A model generated the notes under the pieces. It was not told the origin of the DNA, did no database searches, and was given only the letters and a program-made list of their open reading frames with translations. The position numbers were made by a program, and so were the translations under genes. A stretch of 64,000 nucleotides of DNA, from NCBI RefSeq assembly GCF_019334725.1, contig NZ_CP079818.1, forward strand, positions 2,220,669 through 2,284,668, written 5' to 3'. Shown here piece after piece: positions 1 through 8,051 of the stretch. The stretch is from Neisseria perflava. GTDB taxonomy: Bacteria > Pseudomonadota > Gammaproteobacteria > Burkholderiales > Neisseriaceae. Within the stretch, counting starts at the first letter, position 1, and every line of letters starts with the position of its first letter.

Positions 1-162
1 AGCGGCGTTGCTCCGCGTCCTGCCCATCGTGCCGTTCCGAATGAAAACCGCCGCCGTACCGAGAGCGGCAATGCGCCAGCCCGTGAAGAATTAGACGAAA
101 CCCCAGTTCTGCCAAGCAATACCGGCAACAATAACAGACAACAACTGGACTCTCTGTTCTAA
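1..162 (+). CDS. ponA: Penicillin-binding protein 1A, C-terminal end (partial)
   Basis: An open frame enters from the left edge and ends at a TAA at 160-162. The last residues read ETPVLPSNTGNNNRQQLDSLF minus its first letter, closely matching the tail of neisserial PBP1 (ponA/mrcA), which I recall ending PVLPSNT...QQLDSLF. Only the low-complexity, charged C-terminal tail is visible; the transglycosylase and transpeptidase domains lie outside the window. The protein is a bifunctional class A PBP in the inner membrane that polymerises and cross-links peptidoglycan. A DUS hairpin follows seven bases after the stop. Confidence 0.8.
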   Translation, partial: SGVAPRPAHRAVPNENRRRTESGNAPAREELDETPVLPSNTGNNNRQQLDSLF

Positions 163-168
163 CAAATC

Positions 169-201
169 AAGGCCGTCTGAAACGTTCAGACGGCCTTTTT
201 T
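169..201 (+). terminator. DUS inverted-repeat terminator after ponA
   Basis: Two DUS face each other with a 1-3 nt loop (arms AAGGCCGTCTGAA and its complement, 169-195), followed by a T run. This is the standard neisserial rho-independent terminator and also an uptake signal. Confidence 0.8.
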
Positions 202-222
202 GAGAAAATTCAAAGCAAAACC

Positions 223-1059
223 ATGATTGATTTACACTGCCATTCAACCGTTTCAGACGGCATGCTTTCCCCAACCGAAGTCGTCCGACTCGCCCTTCAA
301 AACGGTTGCACCCTGCTCGCCCTGACCGACCACGACCATACCGGCGGACTTGCCGAAGCACGTGCCGAAGCCGATACCCTCGGCCTCCCCTTCGTCAACG
401 GCGTGGAAATATCCGTCACTTGGCGCGGCCGCACCATCCACATTGTCGGTTTGGACTTTGACGAACACAACGAAGCCCTGCAAAACCTGCTTGCCGAAGT
501 CCGCAAAGGCCGTCTAAAACGATTGGAAGCCATCGCGGCCAAACTGGAGAAAAAAGGCATAACAGGCTCGTATGAAGGCGCGCTGGCATTGGCCGCCAAC
601 AAAGAAATGGCCAGCCGTACCCACATTGCCGAATTCCTCATTCGCGAAGGCCATGTTAAAAACAAACAGCAGGCATTTACCAAATATCTGGGCGACGGCA
701 AATCCTGTTCCGTCAGACATGAATGGGCCACACTGGAAGACTGCGTAGTCGCGATTACAGGCGCGGGCGGCATGGCCATTATCGCCCACCCGATGCGCTA
801 TGAATTATCCGCCACCGCCAAACGAAACCTCTTTCAAGAATTTAAAAATCTCGGCGGCGCAGGAATTGAAGTGCACAGCGGCAACTGCTGCAAAAACGAC
901 CGCCTCAACTATGCCCTGCTTGCCGACCGTTTCGACTTTCTCGCCAGCGCAGGCAGCGACTTCCACCGCCCCAACGACTTCAGCGGCGGCATACTCGGCG
1001 CCTGTCCCGACCTACCCGAACAATGCCGTCCTGTCTGGGAACACTTTAAGGCCGTCTGA
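223..1059 (+). CDS. PHP-domain phosphoesterase (TrpH/RNase AM-like)
   Basis: 278 aa. Metal-binding PHP motifs are present in order: DLHCHS at residues 3-8, TDHDH at 35-39, GVEIS near 60-64, AHP near 188 and a late SDFH. Relatives such as E. coli RnaAM/YciV and 3',5'-nucleoside bisphosphate phosphatases use a trinuclear metal site to hydrolyse phosphate esters or 5'-RNA ends. The exact substrate here is not determined. ATG at 223 is the first start after the ponA terminator. The stop codon TGA at 1057-1059 lies inside a DUS (GCC GTC TGA), so the uptake sequence supplies the last two sense codons and the stop. Confidence 0.85.
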   Translation: MIDLHCHSTVSDGMLSPTEVVRLALQNGCTLLALTDHDHTGGLAEARAEADTLGLPFVNGVEISVTWRGRTIHIVGLDFDEHNEALQNLLAEVRKGRLKRLEAIAAKLEKKGITGSYEGALALAANKEMASRTHIAEFLIREGHVKNKQQAFTKYLGDGKSCSVRHEWATLEDCVVAITGAGGMAIIAHPMRYELSATAKRNLFQEFKNLGGAGIEVHSGNCCKNDRLNYALLADRFDFLASAGSDFHRPNDFSGGILGACPDLPEQCRPVWEHFKAV

Positions 1060-1199
1060 ATTTTTTCATATTTTTGTAAATAGCTTATCTATCTATAAAC
1101 AGAGACACAGCATCTACACAATTTACATAAGTAAATTCAATAATCAAATATACCTCATAAAACTCCCTCAACTGACATGTATCGTTTTTAAGCAATGTG

Positions 1200-2081
1200 T
1201 TAGGCAAACTCATTCTCTATTCTAGAAATATATGCATAATCTTTTAATTCATTAGGAATATCCTCAATTATTTCATTTCTTTTAATTCCTATTTTTATAA
1301 AGGCACCCACTGACGCCAAAAACGCAGAAAAATATTGAGATACTCCAAGATTCTTCATCCCTTCATAGAATCCATAAGCTGCCGAGATGGATCCAACCAA
1401 ATCTGAAAAATCTGCTCTTAATACAATTTTATGACTAACCAGACATTTGTTTTTCATTACCTTATGTGAGTCCATTGATTTATGTAAATCACAAATTGCT
1501 TTTTCTAGTTGCAACATCTTTGTATTCTGAGTAAATATTTGATCAGGAGAACTAATTATTTCATCATACATAGCACTTAAGCATAAACGCAACATTATTA
1601 ATTCATCATTATATTTTTCTTTGAAATTTAAAATTTCTTCAAGAGGTATAGATCTTTGTGGAATAGGAATAGCTTTATATAGTTCAAATTCAATCGTCCT
1701 TTGAAGAGTTTTCCTTATGTTTTTAGAAGCTTTAAAAGACAAATCTTTATGTAATTGTTGCAAACTCCAGAGATACTCTGTACCTTTATGATTATAATTA
1801 TTAAAAATTTCTTCTTGAATATTCAAGAAGAAATCTTCATTTACCGAATAACTTCCTGTTAACCATACTTCTTCAATTGTTAGAATTTTTTCATTTTGAA
1901 GTAAATTAACATCACCTATATTGGAATAACTCATATAGAACATATTATTATTAGGTAAAATGATTTTATCCCAAAAAAACAGTGCCATTCTAATTTCCTG
2001 TTCTAAATCAACTCCACCCCCAATGATCGTATTACCATTAACCTCGACAGGAGGTGCCATAATAATTCCACGCTTCTTCAC
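1200..2081 (-). CDS. Hypothetical protein, AT-rich orphan gene
   Basis: 293 aa from a GTG start at 2081, supported by GGAG seven bases upstream. I do not recognise a named family. The N-terminus (RGIIMAPPVEV, then a glycine-rich turn and LFFWDKI) resembles uncharacterised bacterial proteins of about 300 aa, but I cannot name one. There is no signal peptide or clear membrane segment; the protein looks mostly helical. Base composition is strikingly A+T rich (A/T-rich third positions, codons such as ATA and TTA) compared with neighbours near 50% GC, and there is no DUS inside. These are signs of horizontal acquisition. An internal ATG (MAPP) could be an alternative start. Confidence 0.75.
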   Translation of the reverse strand: MKKRGIIMAPPVEVNGNTIIGGGVDLEQEIRMALFFWDKIILPNNNMFYMSYSNIGDVNLLQNEKILTIEEVWLTGSYSVNEDFFLNIQEEIFNNYNHKGTEYLWSLQQLHKDLSFKASKNIRKTLQRTIEFELYKAIPIPQRSIPLEEILNFKEKYNDELIMLRLCLSAMYDEIISSPDQIFTQNTKMLQLEKAICDLHKSMDSHKVMKNKCLVSHKIVLRADFSDLVGSISAAYGFYEGMKNLGVSQYFSAFLASVGAFIKIGIKRNEIIEDIPNELKDYAYISRIENEFA

Positions 2082-2219
2082 TTCTTATCTCCAATATTTA
2101 ACTCAAAGAGTAACAAATTTTGAATATTTAGATATAAAATCCATATTTGCAATAAATAAAAATAACATAAAAATACTGTATAACTATAATATACTCCCTT
2201 CTCTAAGTAAAATCATAAC

Positions 2220-2288
2220 AACAGAAATAAAAATGCACAGGCCGTCTGAAAAATACTTTCAGACGGCCTGTGCATTTTTATTTCTGTT
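2220..2288 (-). terminator. Very long perfect hairpin containing two DUS, 3' of the Slam gene
   Basis: Positions 2220-2251 and 2257-2288 are perfect 32-bp reverse complements around a 5-nt loop (AATAC). The inner part is a DUS pair; the outer part is an AT-rich extension. It starts ten bases after the Slam stop codon on the minus strand, with a run of T in the distal arm, so it most likely terminates the Slam transcript. The symmetry extends well beyond a usual DUS terminator. Confidence 0.8.
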
Positions 2289-2297
2289 TACCGCAAG

Positions 2298-3737
2298 TTA
2301 AAACGACCTCACCAGTGACAAACCGACTTCGTTTTGTTTGTAGCTGTACAGCCAGTCGGTGTTGCCGTTAACGCGGCGGTGTTTATAGCTGAGGACGGGC
2401 TTAAGGCCGGCGAATTTCCAGCGGTCAGCGCCTATGCTGAGGCGGTAGGTTTGTTCTTTGTCGCGGCGGCGTTGTTCGAGGACGGCATTCTCTTCCCTAT
2501 GGCTGCGGATGCCGAAGGTAGCAGACACGGAAACGTCGAAACCGGCTTCAAACATTTTTGCCGCACCCAGCCGTGCGGAAATTTGGCGATAGCTGTCCAC
2601 AGGGTCTTTCGTTTTGCGCTGCTGCCAGTCTATGCCACCGTAGAGCATCAGGTCGTTGCGCGGAAAATAAGACAAGGTGTTGTAAACGGAGAGGAGGCTG
2701 CCGTCGAGCAAACGGGTTTTGTCTGCATAAGAAAGGTGTTTCCACTCAGCTTCCGTGTTCCATGTCCAATCGCCCTTGTCGAGGTTCCATTCGTTGCGCA
2801 CACCATAGGCGCGGTTGAGGGTTTTGCTGCCGCTGCCATTCCATTCGACAAGTGGTGCGAAGGCGAAAGTGTGGCGCTGGTTTTCAAACTGATAGCCTGC
2901 ACTGAGGTTGAGCGTGTGTTCGTTGAAATCTTTATGGTCGCGGTAGAAGCGGCCATAGCCGAGCGCGCGAGCGGCAATGCCGTGGTGTCCTTTAACCTGC
3001 CAGCGGCGGACGGCGGCGGCTTCGTATTTGATGCCGTTGGCGGAAATGGGTTTGTCGCCTGAAAATTCTTCCCAACATTCGCCGTCGATTTCGGTTTTAC
3101 ACCACACTTTGCCGCTGGCTTCGTTGATGTTGCTATTGTGGACGGCGCCGACGGAGAGGCTGCCTTTCCAGCTTTGACGCTGGTTCAAGGCATCTTGGAA
3201 ATGGGCGATGTTTTCTTTGACGGCTTCAGGCAAGTCTTCGTTTTGAAGGTGTACAAATTCAGAAGATGCTTCGCGGTTCAGACGGCCTTCAAAAAGCAGG
3301 CGTGCGTAATCAAGCCGTCCGCGTGTAAAATCGGGATGACGTTGCAACAGGGTTTCGTATTCTTGTTTGGCGGCTTTCCACTTACCTTCGCCTCGTGCAA
3401 GAGAAGCACGGGCAAACGAAGCGATATCGGGATCGTATTCGGTTTGCTGGGTATAACGCTCCAGCAGAGGGCGAACGGTTTGCCAATCGCTGCGGTTGAC
3501 AGCATTAAACAGTGCCTCGCCTTGGTCGGCTTCGGAGTCGCTCTCGGCTGTCTTCCCGGTATGCGGAGCAGAAATATCGAGATGATATTCGCGCACTTTT
3601 TGTTCCTGCTCCTGCATGGTTTGGCGGGTATCCTGCCACAGGCGTTGCGCGGTGCGGTCGTCTGAAAAATCAGAACGCGGCGCGGCAAGGACGGGAGCAG
3701 AAAGAAGCAGAATCAGGCAGGCAGACGGTTTGTACAT
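2298..3737 (-). CDS. Surface lipoprotein assembly modulator (Slam, DUF560) outer-membrane translocon
   Basis: 479 aa from ATG at 3737 (MYKPSACLILLLSAPVLAAP), chosen over an upstream in-frame ATG because it begins a clear signal peptide. The N-terminal periplasmic part (about residues 40-180) has TPR-like helices. The C-terminal part (about 190-479) is a beta-barrel with alternating aromatic/charged strands, ending in NEVGLSLVRSF with a terminal Phe for Bam insertion. Layout and the motif LKPVLSYKHRR match neisserial Slam. Slam proteins move TbpB-like lipoproteins, or in HphA/hemophilin systems soluble proteins, across the outer membrane. It lies 106 bp downstream of a likely substrate gene on the same strand. 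Slam1 versus Slam2 type cannot be assigned by eye. Confidence 0.88.
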   Translation of the reverse strand: MYKPSACLILLLSAPVLAAPRSDFSDDRTAQRLWQDTRQTMQEQEQKVREYHLDISAPHTGKTAESDSEADQGEALFNAVNRSDWQTVRPLLERYTQQTEYDPDIASFARASLARGEGKWKAAKQEYETLLQRHPDFTRGRLDYARLLFEGRLNREASSEFVHLQNEDLPEAVKENIAHFQDALNQRQSWKGSLSVGAVHNSNINEASGKVWCKTEIDGECWEEFSGDKPISANGIKYEAAAVRRWQVKGHHGIAARALGYGRFYRDHKDFNEHTLNLSAGYQFENQRHTFAFAPLVEWNGSGSKTLNRAYGVRNEWNLDKGDWTWNTEAEWKHLSYADKTRLLDGSLLSVYNTLSYFPRNDLMLYGGIDWQQRKTKDPVDSYRQISARLGAAKMFEAGFDVSVSATFGIRSHREENAVLEQRRRDKEQTYRLSIGADRWKFAGLKPVLSYKHRRVNGNTDWLYSYKQNEVGLSLVRSF

Positions 3738-3843
3738 GGGATCGGCTTTCCGGTCGCAAGTTTCAGACGACCTTGAGAAATTTGGAAGCAAGTGTTTAAA
3801 AAAGCCTGCGGATGGCAGGCTTTATTTTACTTAAAGACAGATT

Positions 3844-4584
3844 TTAGCGTTTTACGCCGCCGTATGCCGTATCCAGATTGCGGTCGGTCTTAAATTTGGC
3901 AACACCGGCCAACGCGCTTGCACCGTTGCCGAAGAAGTGGCCTTCGGTTTTACCGAAGTGGCCGTTGGCGCGAGCGTAGCCTTCAAATGATGCGCTGGAT
4001 GGCTTGATGCGGGAATGGATGTCCATCTGTACAGCGTTATTTTTCATAGAACCGGTCAAGACGCGTTGACCGAAGTCTGCGCGCAAAGTACCAACCATCG
4101 GGTTGTTGCCGGTGTAGTTATTGATACCTTTAACTGCGTAGTTGGCTACACCGGATACAGGCATAGAGGTAGCGCGTTTGTCGCCGGAGTAGAAAACGCC
4201 GCGGTTAGAGCCTTTAGCGTATTCTTTACCGACCCACTCACCGTAGTATACTTCAGAGTCACCGCTCTTGATGGTGTTGAACGCATAGCGGCCGAGGTTT
4301 TGACGGGTATATGCGTCGTTAACCTGTACGGTTTTCACGCCATTGCGGTCTGCATTGCCAGGCATACGGTTTACGTTGGTGTAGTACACGCCTGAACGGT
4401 AGGCAGCGTGTTTCATCACTTTTTCGCCTTCGGCTTCAGATGCAGGCTTGCCCCATTTTTTGCCGTATTTGTGATTTTTGTAGCCATACTCGAATGGGTT
4501 ATAGGCATTATTAGCTGCAAATGCGCCTACGCTGAACACAACAGCCAAAACAGCAGCGGTGGTTTTTTGCAGATTCAGTTTCAT
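3844..4584 (-). CDS. Candidate Slam-dependent secreted protein (hemophilin/HphA-like, TbpB-type barrel)
   Basis: 246 aa. It has a type I signal peptide (MKLNLQKTTAAVLAVVFSVGAFA) cut before ANNAYNP. There is no Cys at the cleavage site, so it is not a lipoprotein. An N-terminal handle-like region rich in Tyr/Lys/Asn is followed by a C-terminal region with short strands (VGTLRADFGQR, SFEGYARANG, EGHFFGNGASALAG) ending DTAYGGVKR. This is the small 8-stranded barrel pattern seen in TbpB, fHbp and hemophilin, typically ending in a G-x-F/Y-G-x-K motif. Start supported by AAGGAG six bases upstream. Placement directly before slam suggests a Slam client. Heme binding is inferred from family resemblance only. 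Confidence 0.72.
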   Translation of the reverse strand: MKLNLQKTTAAVLAVVFSVGAFAANNAYNPFEYGYKNHKYGKKWGKPASEAEGEKVMKHAAYRSGVYYTNVNRMPGNADRNGVKTVQVNDAYTRQNLGRYAFNTIKSGDSEVYYGEWVGKEYAKGSNRGVFYSGDKRATSMPVSGVANYAVKGINNYTGNNPMVGTLRADFGQRVLTGSMKNNAVQMDIHSRIKPSSASFEGYARANGHFGKTEGHFFGNGASALAGVAKFKTDRNLDTAYGGVKR

Positions 4585-4762
4585 TGAACACTCCTTGAGG
4601 TAAAACGATGGTGGGGAAAATTATGTTTCGTTGTGAGTAGAACATATCGTTATGTGAGGAGGTCTTTTTGTTCTGCAAAGCATTTTATAGGGGAAGTGTT
4701 AGCACAGAATTAGTAAATATCCTAACAATCCCCTACAAAGCGAAATTCTTTATTTTTAATTC

Positions 4763-4777
4763 GATACAGCCTGTATC
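4763..4777. promoter_or_regulatory. 15-bp palindrome between divergent genes
   Basis: GATACAGCCTGTATC is a perfect 7-1-7 palindrome in the 283-bp gap between the secreted-protein gene (minus) and the amidotransferase gene (plus). It lies 28 bp upstream of the plus-strand -35. It could be an operator for either gene; no regulator is assigned and it does not match a Fur box. Confidence 0.35.
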
Positions 4778-4804
4778 ACCTACCCTAAAACGGCAAAGAA
4801 TATA

Positions 4805-4833
4805 TTGAAACTGCCTGCCCGATACACCATAAT
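4805..4833 (+). promoter_or_regulatory. Sigma-70 promoter for the glutamine amidotransferase gene
   Basis: TTGAAA (4805-4810), a 17-bp spacer, then CATAAT (4828-4833). The predicted start of transcription is near 4840, giving a leader of under 30 nt to the ATG at 4868. Confidence 0.55.
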
Positions 4834-4867
4834 GACCCTATAAATACTCGGAAAAAAGGTTAACGCC

Positions 4868-5710
4868 ATGTGCCAACTGCTCGGCATGAATTGCAACACT
4901 CCCACAGACATCATGTTTTCTTTTGAAGGCTTCCGCCGTCGAGGCGGCATTACCGACCACCATGCCGATGGTTTCGGCATCGGTTTCTTTGAAGGCAAAG
5001 GCGTGCGCTTGTTTCACGACGACAAACCCAGCGCCAACTCTCCTGTTGCCGATTTGGTACGCGCCTACCAAATCAAATCTGAAAACGTTATCGCCCATAT
5101 CCGCAAGGCCTCACAAGGCCAGACTTCATTGGCGAACACTCATCCCTTTATGCGCGAAATGTGGGGCGAATATTGGCTGTTTGCACACAACGGCCATTTG
5201 ATTGATTTTTACCCCGAGCAGGGCGAGTACTACCATGCCGTCGGCTCAACCGATTCCGAACGCGCATTCTGCTTTATCCTCAATCGCCTGCGCAGCCGCT
5301 TTGCCACAAAACCCGAACCTGAAGTTTTGTTTGATGCCATCGCCGGATTGACCCATGAAATCCGCCGCTATGGGTTGTTCAATTTCGTCATGTCCAACGG
5401 CGACTGCCTGTTTGCCCACGCCAGTACCTTACTGCACTACATCGTGCGCAAAGCCCCGTTTGGCAAAGCGCGTCTGCTGGACGATGATGTGATGGTCGAT
5501 TTTTCCACAGTAACCACGCCAAACGACAAGGTCTCCGTCATCGCCACCCTGCCCCTGACGCGTGACGAAACTTGGTCGCAGTTGGCAGTCAATGAATTGG
5601 TAATGTTTCAAGACGGTGATATCGTCCGCAGCGACCGCCCCGAAAATCCGGTTTATATGAGCGCGGAAGAAGGTTTGGAAATCGCCCGTGCCGTCGGCGT
5701 ATCGGTTTAA
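4868..5710 (+). CDS. Class II glutamine amidotransferase (YafJ family)
   Basis: 280 aa. Begins MCQLLGMNCN: Cys2 becomes the N-terminal nucleophile after Met removal, the hallmark of Ntn glutamine amidotransferases. Typical YafJ motifs follow: HADGFGIGF, AHIRKAS, NTHPF and LFAHNGHL. The family is cytoplasmic and releases ammonia from glutamine; the acceptor is unknown because no synthase domain is attached. An AAGG stretch lies about nine bases before the ATG. It appears monocistronic, with its own promoter and a hairpin terminator directly after it. Confidence 0.85.
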   Translation: MCQLLGMNCNTPTDIMFSFEGFRRRGGITDHHADGFGIGFFEGKGVRLFHDDKPSANSPVADLVRAYQIKSENVIAHIRKASQGQTSLANTHPFMREMWGEYWLFAHNGHLIDFYPEQGEYYHAVGSTDSERAFCFILNRLRSRFATKPEPEVLFDAIAGLTHEIRRYGLFNFVMSNGDCLFAHASTLLHYIVRKAPFGKARLLDDDVMVDFSTVTTPNDKVSVIATLPLTRDETWSQLAVNELVMFQDGDIVRSDRPENPVYMSAEEGLEIARAVGVSV

Positions 5711-5732
5711 CGGTTGATTGACTGAAAAACTC

Positions 5733-5787
5733 AAGGCCGTCTGAAAGGGCAACTTTGCCAAAGTTGCCCTTTCAGACGGCCTTTTTA
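5733..5787 (+). terminator. Extended DUS hairpin terminator
   Basis: Perfect 25-bp arms (5733-5757 and 5759-5783) combine a DUS with a GGGCAACTTTG extension, followed by a T tract. Both strands have T-rich 3' sides, but only the plus-strand gene ends here. Confidence 0.75.
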
Positions 5788-5908
5788 TACTTAATCCATA
5801 GTCAAAGCGTTTACTATACGAAAATAGCGCAATCCGCTACAATAATAGGTCACAAACAATGAATTCAATTGCTTAGCGACCTTGCCGAGCGTATGACAAG
5901 GAAACCCG

Positions 5909-6361
5909 ATGAAGTGCCCGTTTTGCCAACACCCCAATACACAAGTAGCCGACTCGCGATGGCTGGAAGACACCAACAGCATCCGTCGCCGTCGCAAATG
6001 CTTGGAATGCGGACAACGCTTCAGCACCTTTGAAACCGTTGAAATGCGGATGCCGCAAGTCATCAAATCCAACGGCACACGGGTTCCCTTCAATCCGCAC
6101 AAACTGCAAACCAGCCTTGAGCGCGCGCTGCACAAACGCCCTGTCACACAAGAACAAATCGATGAAACCGTTGCCCTTATCGAGCAGCGCCTCTACCGTT
6201 TGGGCAAAAAAGAAGTCGCTTCGCGCATCGTCGGCGAAATGGCGATGGAAGAGCTGGCAAAAATCGACCAAGTTGCCTATGTCCGCTTCGCGTCCGTCTA
6301 TAAAAGCTTTAAAGACGTTTCCGAATTCACCCAAGTCATCGCCGAATGCAAAGCCAAATAA
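5909..6361 (+). CDS. nrdR: Transcriptional repressor NrdR
   Basis: 150 aa, the normal length. The N-terminal zinc ribbon has CPFC at residues 3-6 and CLEC at 31-34, followed by RRRRK. An ATP-cone domain spans about 49-139. NrdR senses ATP/dATP and represses ribonucleotide reductase genes by binding NrdR boxes. It is followed 14 bases later by ribD, with only a DUS between, an arrangement (nrdR-ribD) common in proteobacteria. Confidence 0.95.
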   Translation: MKCPFCQHPNTQVADSRWLEDTNSIRRRRKCLECGQRFSTFETVEMRMPQVIKSNGTRVPFNPHKLQTSLERALHKRPVTQEQIDETVALIEQRLYRLGKKEVASRIVGEMAMEELAKIDQVAYVRFASVYKSFKDVSEFTQVIAECKAK

Positions 6362-6375
6362 GGCCGTCTGAAACC

Positions 6376-7479
6376 ATGTTTTCCGCACTTGATACCCAAA
6401 TGATGCAAACCGCCCTCGAGCTGGCCAAGCTTGGGCGGTTTTCTACTTCCCCCAATCCCCGCGTCGGTTGCGTGATTGCACACGGCGCCCAAATCATCGG
6501 ACAAGGTTTCCACGTCAAAGCAGGCGAGCCGCACGCTGAAGTTCACGCGTTAAGGCAGGCCGGAGCGGCGGCAAAAGGCGCAACAGCCTATGTCACGCTG
6601 GAACCTTGCAGCCATTACGGCCGTACACCACCGTGCGCCGAAGCGCTGGTTCATTCCGGCGTAACGCGCGTAGTCGCCGCCATGACCGACCCTAACCCGT
6701 TGGTCGCAGGCAAAGGCTTATCCATGCTGGAAGCCGCCGGAATCCGTACAGAAAGCGGTTTGCTGGAAGCTCAGGCGCGCGAACTCAACCGCGGTTTCCT
6801 GTCGCGTATCGAACGCGGCAGACCGTTTGTCCGCCTCAAATGCGCTGCCAGTTTGGACGGCAAAACCGCTCTTTCAGACGGCCGCAGCTTTTGGATTACC
6901 GGCGAAGCGGCACGCGAAGACGTACAAATTCTCCGTGCCGAAAGTTGCGCCGTTTTGACCGGTATCGGTACCGTACTTGCCGACAACCCGAAACTCAACG
7001 TTCGCAGCTTCCCCACCCTACGTCAACCTGCGCGTATCGTCTTGGACAGCCGACTGCAAATCCCTTTGGACTGCCACCTCGTGACCGATACCGAAAGCCC
7101 GACCGTTATCGTTACCCTTTCCTCAGACGAACAACGTTTGCAGGCTCTGAGTGCATTTGAACATATCCGCATCATCAGGCCGTCTGAACACATCAACGGT
7201 CGCATCAATCTTCTTTCACTCATGCCGCAACTGGCAGAGCTTGGCTTTGGCGAAGTTCTGGTAGAAGCCGGCTCAACACTTGCTTCAGCCTTCCTGAAGG
7301 ATGACTTGGTGGATGAAATCGTCCTCTACCAAGCGCCGAAACTATTAGGCGCAGGCAAACCTCTTTTCTCCATTCCTGAAAATCCGGCCGTCCTGCTTTC
7401 AGACGGCCCTTGGCAAAGTCAATCAGTAGAAATCATCGGGCAGGACATTAAATGGGTTCTCCGGAAAAAATCCACCTAA
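6376..7479 (+). CDS. ribD: Bifunctional riboflavin deaminase/reductase RibD
   Basis: 367 aa from ATG 6376. An upstream in-frame ATG at 6346 would read through the nrdR end and the DUS and is rejected. The N-terminal deaminase has HAE at residues 53-55 and a PCSHYGRTPPC zinc motif at 77-87. The C-terminal part (about 150-365) is the NADPH-dependent reductase. It catalyses steps two and three of riboflavin synthesis in the cytoplasm. Two DUS-like segments lie within the coding sequence. Confidence 0.95.
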   Translation: MFSALDTQMMQTALELAKLGRFSTSPNPRVGCVIAHGAQIIGQGFHVKAGEPHAEVHALRQAGAAAKGATAYVTLEPCSHYGRTPPCAEALVHSGVTRVVAAMTDPNPLVAGKGLSMLEAAGIRTESGLLEAQARELNRGFLSRIERGRPFVRLKCAASLDGKTALSDGRSFWITGEAAREDVQILRAESCAVLTGIGTVLADNPKLNVRSFPTLRQPARIVLDSRLQIPLDCHLVTDTESPTVIVTLSSDEQRLQALSAFEHIRIIRPSEHINGRINLLSLMPQLAELGFGEVLVEAGSTLASAFLKDDLVDEIVLYQAPKLLGAGKPLFSIPENPAVLLSDGPWQSQSVEIIGQDIKWVLRKKST

Positions 7480-7885
7480 TTGCCTCAGCTTGATAATTAA
7501 ACCATTTTCAATAGAATCTATCTATCATTTGCATGGCAATAAATGTGTTTTTCGCCGAAATATTATAATGACTATAACGTATTCCAATTTAAAACTTTGA
7601 CTTAAGTTAACTATCCTCGAGCTGATTGTCGACAAATTTTCCTTTTTTTCATCACAAAAGAATGAATTATTAAGATAAGTTAAACCATGAAAATTTGTTA
7701 AAAGTTTTTATTCTAGAAGGGTTTTAAACGGCATAAACGGTAGTTTAATTTCATGAACCATGCATTTGACAAAGAGATATTTAAAATTAAAACATTTGGT
7801 TGAGTGTAATTTCTAAAAATTCAATATTCAAAAATACCTTTTTCATACCTTACAGGCCGTCTGAACGACCGTTAAACTTTTTTGA

Positions 7886-7914
7886 TTGAGACGAATCAGA
7901 TAAGTGCTTATGAT
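7886..7914 (+). promoter_or_regulatory. Candidate promoter of the polysaccharide operon
   Basis: TTGAGA (7886-7891), 17-bp spacer, TATGAT (7909-7914). Transcription would start near 7921, leaving a leader of about 130 nt before the first gene. This is the best sigma-70 match in the 572-bp gap. Confidence 0.45.
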
Positions 7915-8004
7915 TCCGTCTAATGTAATTATAAGTATGGTTTTAAGGCTTCACACGATACGGCAGCCGGCTATGGCTATGCGGTTGCAGCAAACAACTC
8001 AGGC

Positions 8005-8024
8005 ATCGGGAAAACACTCCCGAT
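8005..8024 (+). promoter_or_regulatory. Leader hairpin before the first polysaccharide gene
   Basis: ATCGGGA and TCCCGAT form a perfect 7-bp stem with a 6-nt loop, 27 bp before the ATG at 8052. Only a short mixed sequence follows, not a T run. It may affect translation or act as a weak attenuator. Confidence 0.35.
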
Positions 8025-8051
8025 TTACTCATTCATTAAACGAAAGACATC

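Larger units (their letters stand above)
7480..8051. other. AT-rich intergenic region upstream of the polysaccharide operon
   Basis: 572 bp with no convincing gene. The left part is very A+T rich; a single DUS lies at about 7855-7865. The right part carries a candidate promoter (7886-7914) and a hairpin (8005-8024). A 60-codon open frame at 7904-8086 overlaps the next gene and has no features of a real protein. Confidence 0.7.

Noticed and set aside
1960..2301. 113-codon plus-strand frame over the orphan gene start and the long hairpin
   Set aside because: Runs through the hairpin and reads the DUS as protein; no support.
2334..3062. 242-codon open frame on the plus strand opposite slam
   Set aside because: Antisense shadow of the Slam barrel; composition is a mirror of the real gene and there is no ribosome site or family feature.
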